Assembly: GCA_036346375.1 (NCBI GenBank)
Contig: JAYEVE010001388.1
Location: forward strand, 1-64,000
DNA length: 64,000 nucleotides
Reading direction: 5' to 3'
Source: Guadua angustifolia
Lineage: Eukaryota > Streptophyta > Magnoliopsida > Poales > Poaceae
Of this stretch, positions 46,281 through 57,775 are shown in pieces (position 1 is the first letter of the stretch; every line of letters begins with the position of its first letter). The notes beneath the pieces are model-generated. The model did not search any database and was not told where the DNA came from. It saw nothing but the letters and a program-made list of their open reading frames with translations. A program made the translations under genes and the position numbers.

Positions 46281-46860
46281 ATAGGCAATGATATCATTAT
46301 GCTTACTGGATGCCGCCCATGATTTCCAAACCGCATTCGCGGACGGCCGTCAGCCAGTTTAATCGCTCCATGGAAGAAGGATACGCGACGGGCCCGTCCC
46401 TATACATCGTTAATAACAGGCTTCGCGTAGCTCGGGAGAGCTATCAGCTGATTCGGCAGGGACCACCAGACACGCCAAGCGACAAAATTTGCTACAAGAC
46501 GTCGCACTCTGATGGTATCGCTCTCATTGTACCGTGATTTGCGCGTCCTATTCAGATGCATTTCTCTATTCCATTGCCGGATATAATAAACCTAATGACT
46601 TATGTCCGGACGTTCGAAATTTTGGAATATATTGCAACATTTTTTACGTATCGTCGCAACATTTACCGTCAGCGCGTCGCAACATTTTTCTTCAACAAAG
46701 CGGTGAAATTCGCCACGAGAAAGCAGATGTTGCAGCGTTCAAACAAAATGTTGCACACGTAGAAAAAAATGTTACTGCGTGTAGAAAAAAATATTGCGAG
46801 GCGTCCGTCGGATGAGCAGTGATCGGACGTGCGAGCACTAGTATCTCCCTATAATAAAAT
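46281..46860. other. Unclassified, repeat-like sequence with GCAACA motifs
   Basis: No recognisable gene. Between 46,620 and 46,800 GCAACATTT and its complement AATGTTGC recur about seven times. The flanks have GC-rich text (GGACGGCCGTC at 46,340; CGTCCGTCGGA at 46,803). This looks like the interior of a decayed DNA transposon, but I find no clean inverted ends or target duplication. Confidence 0.35.
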
Positions 46861-47625
46861 CATATGCATTTACCGCAGCACACTTTAGCCATTTGGAGTC
46901 TGTTCGGGATGGCTTCCCAACTGGGGATGGCTTTGTGAAAGCCAAAAAGCTGTTCCAAATAGAAGGCTTTTCAATATGGCTTTCGCAAAAAACAAAAGTT
47001 GTTCCAGACAGCAGGCTTCCCGACACAGTTTTTGCAGAAGCCAAAAGCATCTCGTAACTAGAGGAAACCAAAAGCTGGTAGCCACCCTCGACCAGCTTCT
47101 CACGGCTTTTGTAAATTAAAACTAGAACATTATCATTAACCTCTTTCATATCACCAATAGTAAGCAATGGTCCACCTTTGGGCGACCCCTCGGCATTATA
47201 TTACAATTCATGAACTCAATTGTCCATTATATTTTTCAACTAATAGCATTAAATAGAATATGAACAATTGAAATACTCAACTAAATATCTATAATCCTTT
47301 TTAAGCAATGCCACTTTGGTGACAAACATGCTTTCAATAATATAAATGTTTAATTCACATGTCACTTTTAATTATGCTCATAAGAATAAATTGTCATCTT
47401 ATAAACAAAAAAAAATGTCTTCAAACATTACAGACAGATGCAAACAAATTTCTTGCATATTATCCAAACAATAATATTGGAAAATAAATAACATTTTATT
47501 GCTCTAAATAACATTACTATGATGAATCACACAATTTCACTTATGCGCTTCGATCAAAATAGAGCAATACATGTACCATACTACAAAAGAACAACTTTAA
47601 TGGTGACTCAAAAGTGCTAAAACAT
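46861..47625. other. Non-coding region with a MITE-like segment
   Basis: 46,900-47,110 repeats GGCTTCC, GGCTTTT and AAAAGC motifs in both directions (for example CCAAAAGC and GCTTTTGTAAA). This resembles a hairpin-rich MITE, but I cannot fix its ends. 47,170-47,620 is AT-rich with no coding sequence. Confidence 0.3.
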
Positions 47626-47637
47626 GCTCTGATACCA
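47626..47637 (-). promoter_or_regulatory. Lone methionine-tRNA primer site next to a possible LTR edge
   Basis: On the minus strand TGGTATCAGAGC, an exact initiator-tRNA site, lies two bases from TGTAAGCAGAAATGCGG (47,640 onward, plus strand). An LTR ending CTTACA on the minus strand would fit. No gag follows to the left, and I cannot find the other end of the LTR, so this is a relic at most. Confidence 0.45.
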
Positions 47638-47639
47638 AA

Positions 47640-49688
47640 TGTAAGCAGAAATGCGGAAGCTATAAAATCATTTAGAATATTTTGATTTAACCGAATAAGC
47701 AACCTTTATATGTGCAAAAGCACAAATCATCCTTTTATATGTGCAAAAGAACTATGAACCTTTGATGATTAAAGAACTATTGAGTTTTTCTCTCCTCTCT
47801 TCCTTTCTACTAATATTGTCCTTTTGATGATTAAAGAACTATGAACCTTTGATGTGTATGTATGTGCTAAAACATTCCTATTATTTGCTATTTCTCTTTC
47901 TTGTTCCTTTCTTTGAAAGATCAATAGCAATATCTTTAATACACACTACTGTTATCTTGTGTTGATCAACCATTTGACATGCTTATATAGTAGATGCCCT
48001 GATCATGCTGTTTAATTTCAATGGAAATAGTCTAGTATCTTTTAATGGCCCACTGTTAATTCCAATGGAAACGGTCCTTTATCTTTAATAGCCTGATCAC
48101 TTAAACACTAAAGCACTGATACCACCATGTGCATGCAAGAACTATTTAGCCTTTATTTGATGCTAACAGCAGATGGTAGATTGATCCTTGCAACGTGCTA
48201 CTCAGATCTGAAGTAACAAGGCTAGCTACATGTTAATTAGCACACACATTCAGTTTACAATATTTTAAAGGGAGAGGTGTAGGAATTTAAACCCCATGAT
48301 TCTTAATCTTTTAGTCTAGCAACCATCGCACTTAGACCTTTTATTATAAGAATCTTTCTATGATTTACCAGGGCCATGCATATTATTTAAAATAATTTAA
48401 CAACTTGAATTTGGATTCAGGATCAGATTCGGATCAATCAAAATCTGGCAAATACGGGACGGAATATAAATATCTGATTTTTAAATTTTGGATATCCGGC
48501 AATGCTTGGCCAATTCATTACATGTTTTCCATGACAGCCCATTATCTTGAAGATTAGTTGGTTCTATTGATCCTTAAGTAACATATTCTTTCTATGATGT
48601 CTGCTGGATTTGATTGATATATAACTTGCTATTATGGTCATGTACTCATATGGTTTTATGCAACATATATTACTCTATATATACATGCATTATCCGTATA
48701 CCTTTATCCAATTTCGACTTGAATCCGTTACGTATCTATATTCGGTTCTGAATTAGGAAAATATTATGGATTAGGATACGAGAAAAGCAATATTGGTCTA
48801 TATACATTTTCACCCCAAATTGGAGCAGTCGTATTATGATTTCATTATTGTGTGGAGCAGACATAGTCCTGATAAGCTAGGATGGATGTTGGCCTCCTAT
48901 GCTTAGGGGTATTATATAAGGGTAACAGCAAACTTTCACTTGTTGGACCTAGGGCCTACACCGTATCAACCACAGACCTAGTATAGGGACAGGCTGAGCT
49001 AATTAACTTGTTTGGATGCCTTGCCTCCGCAATGGGATGGTAAAACCTATAATGTAACGCAACGGTAAGCATAAGTACCCATTAAGATGTGAAACAAAAT
49101 GTGAATCACCGCTATATGTGCAGAGGTGTAGCTAGATGCGTTTGCCAACAACGGTTTGGTTGTGAGACCAACAAAGCAGAGGGAAAGGCAAAATGGCATG
49201 AGAAAGGCTTTGTATTCTTAGCCCAGTCACGCATTAAAAGAAATGTGCTAACTACCCATGCACTTTGTGGTTCAGAATGTTTTGTGGGTAAAGTGATACA
49301 ACTCTGTAGAACTAAAGATACGATATTCATTCCCTACTTCAAGGATGAAATTTATGCCCGCGGTGCGAAAGGAAGGCTAATAGGTGGCTTTTTTCCTATG
49401 GTGATGAAATGCTAGTAGATTTCAACACTCATAATACATTGCTTTTTGTCATCTAACTGCACATCATACCTGTCGTCATCGCCTACCCTTCCACCTGCCT
49501 TTAAAAATCCCGTGGATAGCAACAATCATATCTCCACATCTTCTTATCGTTATCGCCTTCCCTTCCACCCGCCTTTAAAAATCCGGTGGATGGCAACAAT
49601 CTCCCAAGATATAGCTCTCACTCCCTTGCCTCCCTTCTCCCTACGCTCGTTAGGAATGAGCTGTCTGTCGTCCCCTACGACCTATGTC
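47640..49688. other. Intergenic stretch without recognised genes
   Basis: AT-rich. The first 500-600 bp may be a Copia LTR (see the adjoining primer site). 48,420-48,790 has scattered GGATATCCGG, TATCCGTAT and ATTCGG words similar to the hAT element at 49,689 and may be an older relative. 49,089-49,415 is open for 108 codons but I do not recognise it. A 72-bp near-duplication (TTCCACC[TC]GCCTTTAAAAATCC) lies at 49,489-49,600. Confidence 0.4.
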
Positions 49689-50474
49689 TAGGGATGTAAT
49701 CGGATCGGATACAGTCGGATATTGTTCATCCCGTATTCGTATCCATATTTTTATCGAATACGAAGTCGGATACAAATGGTGTCGGATGTGAATCTGAATG
49801 CGAATAATACGGATACTATCACTTACGAATACAAAGCGAATCTGCACCGGATTCAATACGGTAAGGATATTTTAGCCGGATAATACGAAAATATAGATCA
49901 TTTATTGCACATGTAACATCTTGAATGGTAGATTACTTATGAGTTATGAATAATTATTGACAAAATGTGAAGAAAATAGTACAAGAATTTACTATAGTTG
50001 CATTGTACATAATTAAAATTAATAATGAACGCACTTTAGTATTTGTGGTGCACTTGGCGTTAGCACTTTAGCGATGGCGATGTGGCACTTGGTAGAATGG
50101 TAGTTGGTACTTGGCACTTGGCGGTTAGCACTCGGTAATCTTGGTAGACTACTAAGAGTGGTATTGGTACCTTGGTACTAGTGCCTCCGGACTTTGGTGG
50201 TCGGTGCTCTTTGATTGGAGATTCTGAGACTCACGGTCTTGGAGAAGTCTTTAAAGTTTTGAATAATATCCATATTTTATATCCGGATATTATCCGATTA
50301 TAAACTTCGGATATTCTGTATCCGTCGGATAATTATTATCCGTATCCGTATCCTTATCCGAGATAACTATCATATCCGTATCCAAAAATTTTTGAATATC
50401 AGAAAAACTATTCAAATCGCTATCGAATTGATTCGATCGATCGATCGGCGAAAATATCCGTTCGATTGCACCTA
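49689..50474. mobile_element. hAT-type non-autonomous transposon
   Basis: 786 bp, flanked by a perfect 8-bp duplication CCTATGTC (49,681-49,688 and 50,475-50,482). Ends are TAGGGATGTAATCGGATCGG on the left and, in reverse complement, TAGGTGCAATCGAACGGAT on the right. The interior repeats the word GGATA and its complement TATCC throughout. No transposase is present. Eight-base duplications are typical of hAT elements. Confidence 0.88.
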
Positions 50475-50492
50475 CCTATGTCACCTCAGGCG

Positions 50493-51298
50493 TAGGGGTG
50501 GAATCGAGCCTAGCCGAGCCGAGCTCGGCTCGGCTCGGCCGAGCTCGTCACTATTCGAGCTGAGCCGAGCTCGGCTCATTGCCTTTGGCGAGCTGAAAAC
50601 AGGGCTCGGCTCGGGCTCGGTCGAGCCTCGAGCCGGCTCGGCTCGGCTCGCGAGCCGTCTGACATGTGGCCCCTCATTGTGTTGCGTCAACCCTAAGCAA
50701 TAAGCCCCAGCCCTCAAATCCTCAATCATGCACTACCTGCTGCCTCAAATCCCCCAGCTGTTATTAGAAGGCTCAGAAAAATACTATGGTCGCTTAAGAG
50801 TTAAGACCTGCTGTCTGTAGATTAGTAATACCGAAATGGTTATCATGCTTATGGAAAACTATATATGACTAGTATATATAGTGTGCAACTTTATGAATTG
50901 CATTGTTCTTATGGGAGCACCACTTGCACCAATTGTTTTGTATCTTATTTTATGGACCATTTGAATGGCTAATGTCAGAATAATTTGCTCTACCAAAGAC
51001 CATCACTCGATTTGTTACATTAAGGTATCTTGTGATGCTACTTCCATATTATTTCAAAGTTATCAATGTTATTTGTTTCATAACAATGCCATCAATGTTA
51101 TTTATTTCATAACTTATCCACAGAATTAACGAGCCTATCGAGCCAACGAGCAGAGCTCGGCTCGTTATCGAAGCGAGCCAAGCAAAGAGCTCGAGCTCAG
51201 CTCGTTATCGATCGAGCGAAGTCGAGCCGAGCCGAGCCGAGCCGAGCCTGGCCGAGCTCGAGCCGAGCTGCAAGCCTCGAGCTTAATTTCCAGCCCTA
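50493..51298. mobile_element. Second hAT-type non-autonomous transposon
   Basis: 806 bp, starting TAGGGGTGGAATCGAGCC and ending, in reverse complement, TAGGGCTGGAAATTAAGCTC. The flanks are CTCAGGCG (50,485-50,492) and CTCAAGCG (51,299-51,306), an 8-bp duplication with one change. Both subterminal zones (50,505-50,650 and 51,125-51,285) are arrays of GAGCC/GGCTC and GAGCTCGGCTC. The middle is AT-rich with no transposase. Confidence 0.85.
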
Positions 51299-51306
51299 CT
51301 CAAGCG

Positions 51307-52226
51307 ACATCAGAGCATCCCGATACCTCGTTTCCCTCTCATTCTCTTTCATAGCTAGGAAAAAGGCAGTTTGTCTATGATGCTCACCATCTTAGAATGT
51401 AGGGGGGAGAGAGAGAGAGAGCAGCAGCAGTAGCTTGGGAATTTTAAATTGTTTCTCTTCAAATCCCTCAAAATGGTATTTTAGCGTCTAAAGTGTGTGG
51501 TAGCAAATGCACTTGATTTTGCAATGTACATACAACGAATAACAATTTTATAGCGTGTTCTGGCAAATGCCAAGCGTAAGAACAAATTTTGCCCTGAAAA
51601 AGGAGTATTTGTTTTCTCTCTTCGATCTGGAACTCTCTATCTCCCTCAAAAAGGGAAAAAAGGCCTAACCTCAGTTTCCACCAAAAATATGTAGCCAGCC
51701 AGGGTAACATTCACAAAAAAAAATATTAATGTTGGACTTTAGCAGCACAGAACCCACCACAAGGGTCCCTATTCAAATGTTTAAGACAGCTGAGATCTCG
51801 ACCGATTGGTTTTGATCTCTAGCACATACGGAAAAGGAAAGGAAGAAAAAGTTTTGAATGAGTTTGCTAGCCGCATGGTGTGTTGTAAAATTAAATTTAA
51901 TTTGAATAGATAGAAATATACTCGAATAATTAAGGAATAGGTTCAGTTCGTATTTATGGCATGTTTATGGGATGCAAGCCAGGCTCAAGCTCATGCTAGG
52001 CATATTTTACAATCCCACTGCTCTTTTTCATGAAATGGTTATAAGTTATATGGTAAAATATGTAAAATACCTTCAAAATTTCCATTCTTGGAAACAGATT
52101 AGATGCTGTGAGCCTGTGTCTCAATGATAGAAGTTATGGAGTTTGGATTGAACAACATAGGAAAAATAGGATCTTAATTGCGCGCTACGTTGCGCTATGT
52201 GGTAAGAGGTAGGCGATAGATAGTAA
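51307..52226. other. Non-coding stretch with a small microsatellite
   Basis: Includes a (GA)n-(GCA)n run at about 51,407-51,433. Longest ORFs are under 85 codons and unrecognised. The words GGCAAATGCC and GTAGCAAATGCAC lie at 51,500-51,575. I see no gene. Confidence 0.4.
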
Positions 52227-52446
52227 GGCTATATTTGTTTGGGCTTTTTCACCGATTTATAAGCTAAAAACCACGAAGAGAAACTTTTTTGGCTTATTAA
52301 TGGTTCGTTTTAGACTAATAATATTAAAGTTAGGTAAAATCTCCCACCTATGTCACGTACAAAAACTATTAGCTTTTAAACTGTTTAAGCTAAAAAGCTG
52401 GCTTTAAACTATAAGCCAAAAAGCCTAATTCTAAACAAACGGAGCC
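52227..52446. mobile_element. Tourist-like MITE (PIF/Harbinger type)
   Basis: 220 bp with inverted ends: GGCTATATTTGTTTGGGC on the left and, in reverse complement, GGCTCCGTTTGTTTAGAAT on the right. Both sides have TAA (52,224-52,226 and 52,447-52,449), the usual 3-bp target of this group. The interior has AGCTTTTAAA and AAGCTAAAAAGC words. Confidence 0.75.
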
Positions 52447-52782
52447 TAAGTTGGTCATTGGATGCTCTTATAATTAATAATGATAAAGATGTGGTGTACA
52501 TGAATGGATGCTTTTTACCATGATGAAACGTATAAGTTTCTTGTTCGTAAGAGTAAAGAAATGTAGAACATCATAGTTGGAGTAACCCGGCAGAGGTGAG
52601 GAAGAACATTTAACAGTATGATTACAGTTGTCTTGCAAAAAAGTCTAAAGCTCATAGTAAGATTATGTCTTATACATGGTGCGACGATGCACGAAGGGAG
52701 ATTAAAGGAGAGAGCCTATTATACATCTAGGATGGCTAACTGACGGAAAGAGAACAACCATCGTCATTTTGTGTAGCCGAGA

Positions 52783-53118
52783 CACTACTACAAAACAGCA
52801 CATAGGTGACGCCCTATTTGTGGCGGTTCATTTCGAACCGTCACAAATATATGTATCAGTGGCGGTTCTATGTGAAAATTGGCGGGAGGACCATTTGTGG
52901 CGGTTTCATCCAAAAACCGCCACAGATAATACATTATCTGTGACGGTTTATATTTGAAACCGCCACTGATAACGTTGTGACTATTTGTGGCGGTTGGTAG
53001 ATGGAACCGTCACAGATAATAAATTATCTGTGGCGGTTTGGTTTTACAACCGCCACTAATATAATTATCTGTGGCGGTTTGGTTTTACAACCGCCACAAA
53101 TAATGTTTTCTATATAAA
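52783..53118 (+). repeat. 5' terminal array of CACTA copy 2, with TATA box
   Basis: About ten arms of GTGGCGGTT/AACCGCCAC with ATTATCTGTGG-type extensions, ending at TATATAAA (53,111-53,118), which matches the position of the TATA box in copy 1. The probable first-gene leader (CTTCCTCCTC) follows, as in copy 1. Confidence 0.85.
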
Positions 53119-54084
53119 GCCACTATTGCCACTGTCGCTGGTCATCTTCCTCCTCTGCTGCCCGAGAAGAAAAGTTAGCTTTTTCATTTCAGATTTTGTT
53201 TGGGCAAGATCTTGTGCTTCTACTTCCTAGAATTGTTCCAATGTGTGTAAAATATGTCTTCTCTCTTCATTTGTACTTTAAAATTGCCATTAATGGTTTA
53301 TTCCTAGCTTAATTAAGGTTTAGATGCAAGGTCTACATTTAGTTTGTTTTTTTATTTACCTAGCAATTTGTAGATGATAAATTTATTACCTTGCTGTATT
53401 AGATTAAGTTGTCTACCTTGTTTAGATGATGAATGTTTTGTCAAGCATATATATCAAATTTATGTATTTACGATTATTGGATATTAATGAAAAATAAATT
53501 ATAGTTAATATGATAGATGGGTGATCATGATGTTAATTGCCTTGCATTTTGAGATGAGAAATTTATTATGTTGCTCTTAGAAGGATATGTATAAAAATTA
53601 CGTAGTTAATATTTTTCTTAGTTACCATTAATTTTTTTTGTTAGCGCGTGCATATACATCTTGCTCCATTAGTGGGTATTGTTAGTGAATTTTTATGAAG
53701 CATATAAACCCAATTTATGTAATTAAGATTGTTGGATGTGAATGATAAATAAATTTTAGTTAATATGGTAGTCGGGTGATCATGAAATTTTGAGGTGAGA
53801 ATTTATTATGTTGATCTTAGGAGGATATATATAATTTTTGGTTACGTGTGAGTATATATTAAAATTAATTAATTAAGTTTGCACCATTTACTTAGTATTA
53901 ATGTAGTCCGTTAGTGCATATTGTTGAATATTTGAATAACAATTTATTTAATTAAGATTTTTGGATATTAATAAATTGCTTAAATTAATGAGCTGTAGAT
54001 GGACCGGAGATGGATGTACGATCTGAATCATTGCGACCTAGAATATATCGACGGTGTATCTGTTTTCTAAGGGCGTAGAGGAGA
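53119..54084 (+). repeat. Leader and tandem-repeat tract of CACTA copy 2
   Basis: Counterpart of 31,641-32,735. The repeat markers TAGATGGGTGATC (53,513) and TAGTCGGGTGATC (53,770) and ATTTATTATGTTG (53,561 and 53,802) define units of about 255 bp. There is no coding sequence. Here the tract runs directly into the transposase gene, showing where the solo LTR entered copy 1. Confidence 0.7.
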
Positions 54085-57000
54085 AACGACTTGCAAAAGA
54101 AGGCGAGACATACATACTTTGTCCATGCATTGATTGCAAGAATGAGAAGATGTTTTCGAACAAAAACCATATCCATTTGCACTTGATCAGGAGGGTTTTG
54201 TACTGGCTATACAAGTTGGACAAGGCACGGTGAAGAGGAGATCATACTTGAGCGTGATAGCGTCGGCGGCAGCGAGGCGGCAATGTGGAAGCCGACATCG
54301 ATTATGGATCCGATGAGGATAGGTTGGTCGTCGATGGCGACATTAATCTGCTCAAATGTTGCGCGATCACGAGAGAACTACACTAGTCGAGAGAGTTTAA
54401 TCAATTCACGGGTTTGATGGAGGATTCGGAGAAACCTTTGTTCCGGGTTGTAAGGAGGAATACACAAAGTTGCACACGGTGCTCTCGCTCTCTGAAATTG
54501 AAGGCGCCAATGGTTGGTCAGACAAGAGTTTCACGGCGTTGTTACATCTCTTAGCGGACATCTTGCTGAAGGAAGCGTGTTGCCTAAAACCACGTATCTA
54601 GCTAAGAAGGTTATATGTCCCTTGGGATTGGAAGTAGAAAGAATACATGCTTGTCCAAGCATTTGTATACTCTATCGCAAAGACTATCGAGACATTCATG
54701 TATGTCCGGTGTGCAAAGCGTCGCGATACAAGCGTAAGGGCGATGGCAATGAAGCTATCGAGGTGAAGAAAGGAGCTCCCGCAAAGGTGGTGTGGTATTT
54801 GCGGTAATACCTCGTTTGAAGCGTTTATTTGGAAACAAAAAGCACGCCAAATTGATGCGATGGCTTTCGGAAGACCGTAAGAGGATGGAAAAGCGAGACA
54901 CGGTGATTACGCCGATGGAGAACCATCGATAGACTCTTCAGGAGAACTTCGAAATGAACCGAGGAATGTAAGGTTTGGCTTGAGTATGCGGATGGAATGA
55001 ATCCTTTCGGTAACATGAGCGACATTCATAGCACTTGGCCCGTGACTACGTGTATATACAACCTTCCACCCTGGTTGTGTATGAAGCGAAAGTACATTAT
55101 GATGTCCTTGCTTATCCAAGGGCGAGACAACGGCAGCGATATTGATGTATACCTACAACCATTGGTGGAAGATCTTGTGATATTGTGGAATGAAGGTGTA
55201 CAAGTATGGGGCGAGTACAAGCGAGAGTACTTCACTCTCGCGCATTGTTGTTACGCACCATCAATGATTTTCTGCGCTTGGTAACTGTCGGGCCGTACTA
55301 TAAAAGGAGAAAGCATGCCCCGATGCATAGATGAAACCGCTAGTGTGTGGCTCAACAACTCGAGGAAAAGCAGTGTACATGCGTCACGGAGGTTCCTTGC
55401 GAGAATCATCCGTGCTGCAATATGAAGAAACAATTGACGGGACAAAGGAGGGCGGTTTAGCTCCAAGGCATCTTCGTGGGGAAGAGGTGTATGATATGGT
55501 TAGGGATCTTAATGTTATACTCGGAAAGGGAGTACTAGTAATACATCGCGGTCCCATCTTGAGAAAACCACGTGGAAGAAGAGATCCATCTTTTGGGACT
55601 TACCCTCTTTGGAAGGACTTGGAAGTTCGACCTTTGCATCGGCGTCATGCATGTAGAGAAGAATGTATGTGACGGCGTGGTTGGTCTTTTCTTGAATATT
55701 CCTAGCAAAACAAAGGATGGTGAAGGCACGAAAGGATCTGGAAGACATGAAGATCGGGCGGAGCTACATCCTTAAGACCTTTGGGAAAGCGGCTTTACCT
55801 TCCCCGACTTGCTACACTTTGAGTAAGAAAGAAAGCAGAACTCGCAAGTGCACGCATGGTGTGAAAGTTCCGTCCGGTTACTCATAAACATCAAAGCTGG
55901 TATCGATGAAAGATTTGAAGTTAAGCGGCATGAAGTCTCATGATTGTCATGTGATGATGACACAAATGCTCCTGTTGCAATTAGAGGTATTTTGCACGAC
56001 AAGGTCCGAGAGGCAATCACGAGGTTGTGTTCCTTCTTCAACACGATTTCACGAAGGTCATCTATCCGTTGGACTTTATGAACTTGGTGATGTGGTAAAG
56101 ACTACGTGCCGGTGGAGATGTATTTTCCCCATCATTTTTGATATCATGGTTCATCTCATTGTTCACCTTGTCAATGAGATAAATATTTCTTGACCCGTAT
56201 TCTCGCATCGGATGTACCCATTTGAAAGGTATATGGGTGTTACAAGAAATATATGCGTGTCGATCTCGGCGGAAGGCTCAATTGTAGAAGGTTATGCAAG
56301 CGAGGAGGTTATTGAGTTACGTATCGATTACATGGAGGAGGTCGAACCGGTAGGAGTGCGATATCTGCGCCATGAGGGTAGGCTAGGTGGGAAAGGTGTA
56401 ATAGGAAAGAAATCTACAAATTCTTACGATAATATTTTGTTCGAACAAGCCCATTTCACGATATTACCTTGATCACTTGAGGTGTGCCCGTATATGGACA
56501 TACACAAGGGTAAACTAAGGAGGAAAACCGAGGAAAGTCGAGATTTGGATAACAAAAGAGCACAATCGTTTGTTCGGTCATTGGTTCGAGGAGCACATAT
56601 GCGGTGAAAAGCGAGTGTTACATTGAGTGGTTGGCAAAAGGGCCTTGGTACAATCACGACATGGCAAGGATATGACATCAATGGATATACATTTTACGAG
56701 AGCTCGGGATAGCAAGAGCACTTACCAAAAGCAGTGGTGTCGTATAGATGCCTCTCGACAACCGAGCGTCTGAAGAGCATCTACTACGGGTTCATAGAGG
56801 AGATTTGGGAGCTGGACTCTGCATTTTCAAGATCCGGTGTTTGGTGTCATTGGGTGCGACTCCCGAATGGTGTCAAGGTGGACAAATGCGGCTTTACTAT
56901 GTGGACATCGAACATGTCGGATCTGAGGCGAACCATTCGTGCTTGCGAATCAAGTAGCACAAGTATTCTACATAATCGACCCGCGAGATAAGAAGCGCCA

Positions 57001-57190
57001 CGTAGTTACGCAAGGAAAAGAAGGATCGTTGGAGTTGAGAATGTCGTGGATGAGGAAGAGTACAACCAGTTTGATGAGTTACCTCCTTTCATGCAGCGAC
57101 GACATCGGCCCGAGGAAGAAACCACTCAAGAAGTTACCTATCATCGCGATGATCACAACTGAAAGCCAAATTGTGAAAGAAAATAATTAG
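54085..57190 (+). pseudogene. CACTA transposase-like gene (TNPD type), copy 2
   Basis: Collinear with the gene in copy 1 but broken by dozens of one- and two-base indels. Recognisable pieces include AKKVICPLGLEVERIHACPS (54,600), IHSTWPVTTCIYNLPPWLCM and MKRKYIMMSLLIQ (55,040-55,115), and DIDVYLQPLVEDLVILW. CIGVMHVEKNVCDG is at 55,640-55,675, where the family aspartate of 'IDVMH' is glycine. Later come MYPFERYMGV (56,212), KKSTNSYDNILFEQ (56,410) and the end ESQIVKENN-stop (57,190). The 136-bp duplication of copy 1 is absent. It cannot encode an active transposase as it stands. Confidence 0.82.
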
Positions 57191-57600
57191 CTAGGAGTAA
57201 TGGCAACATGTAGCCATTTATATGGAGTAATGGAAATGTGATGTAAGAAATGTACATTTACAGCCGAATTAATAGGAAATAAATATGCATGATTTTGATG
57301 AGAAAACTTGAAACTTGAAGTCTCGACTAAGCGATGGTGGAGTCTTGTTCAATTGAATCTGAGTTTCTATAGCTCTTGAGGAAATGTAGTAGCTTGAATA
57401 ATTCTATTTACTCAATTTTTATGTGCTCCGAGGATATAAACATTTAAATGCTTGTAGGACTTATGTTATACATGCTTCATATGTATTAATGTATGGAAGA
57501 AAAAAATAATGTATTGTCATATGCAACATGGTTTGTTATGATTTCTGCAGATTTTAGAGTTATGCATGCTTCACAGAGTTTATTATGATTGTCATCTGTA

Positions 57601-57775
57601 TCTATGGCGTGGGAGGAGTATACTGTGGCGGTTAAGAACAATAACAATCACAGATAACGATATCTGTGGCGGTTAAGAACAATACGATCCACAGATAAGC
57701 GTTTATCTGTGACGGTTATTCTTCTTCCACCTGATCTCGTTATCTGTGTGGTTATTGTTCTTAACGCCACATGAT
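57601..57775 (+). promoter_or_regulatory. Internal array of CACTA copy 2
   Basis: Four to six arms of CTGTGGCGGTTA and its complement (CTGTGATTG and related) between the two genes, like 40,250-40,386 in copy 1. The downstream TATA is weak (ACATATAC near 57,785). Confidence 0.65.

Noticed and set aside
49089..49415. 108-codon ORF as a possible host gene
   Set aside because: No family motif, no neighbouring exon signals and ordinary composition. I cannot separate it from chance.
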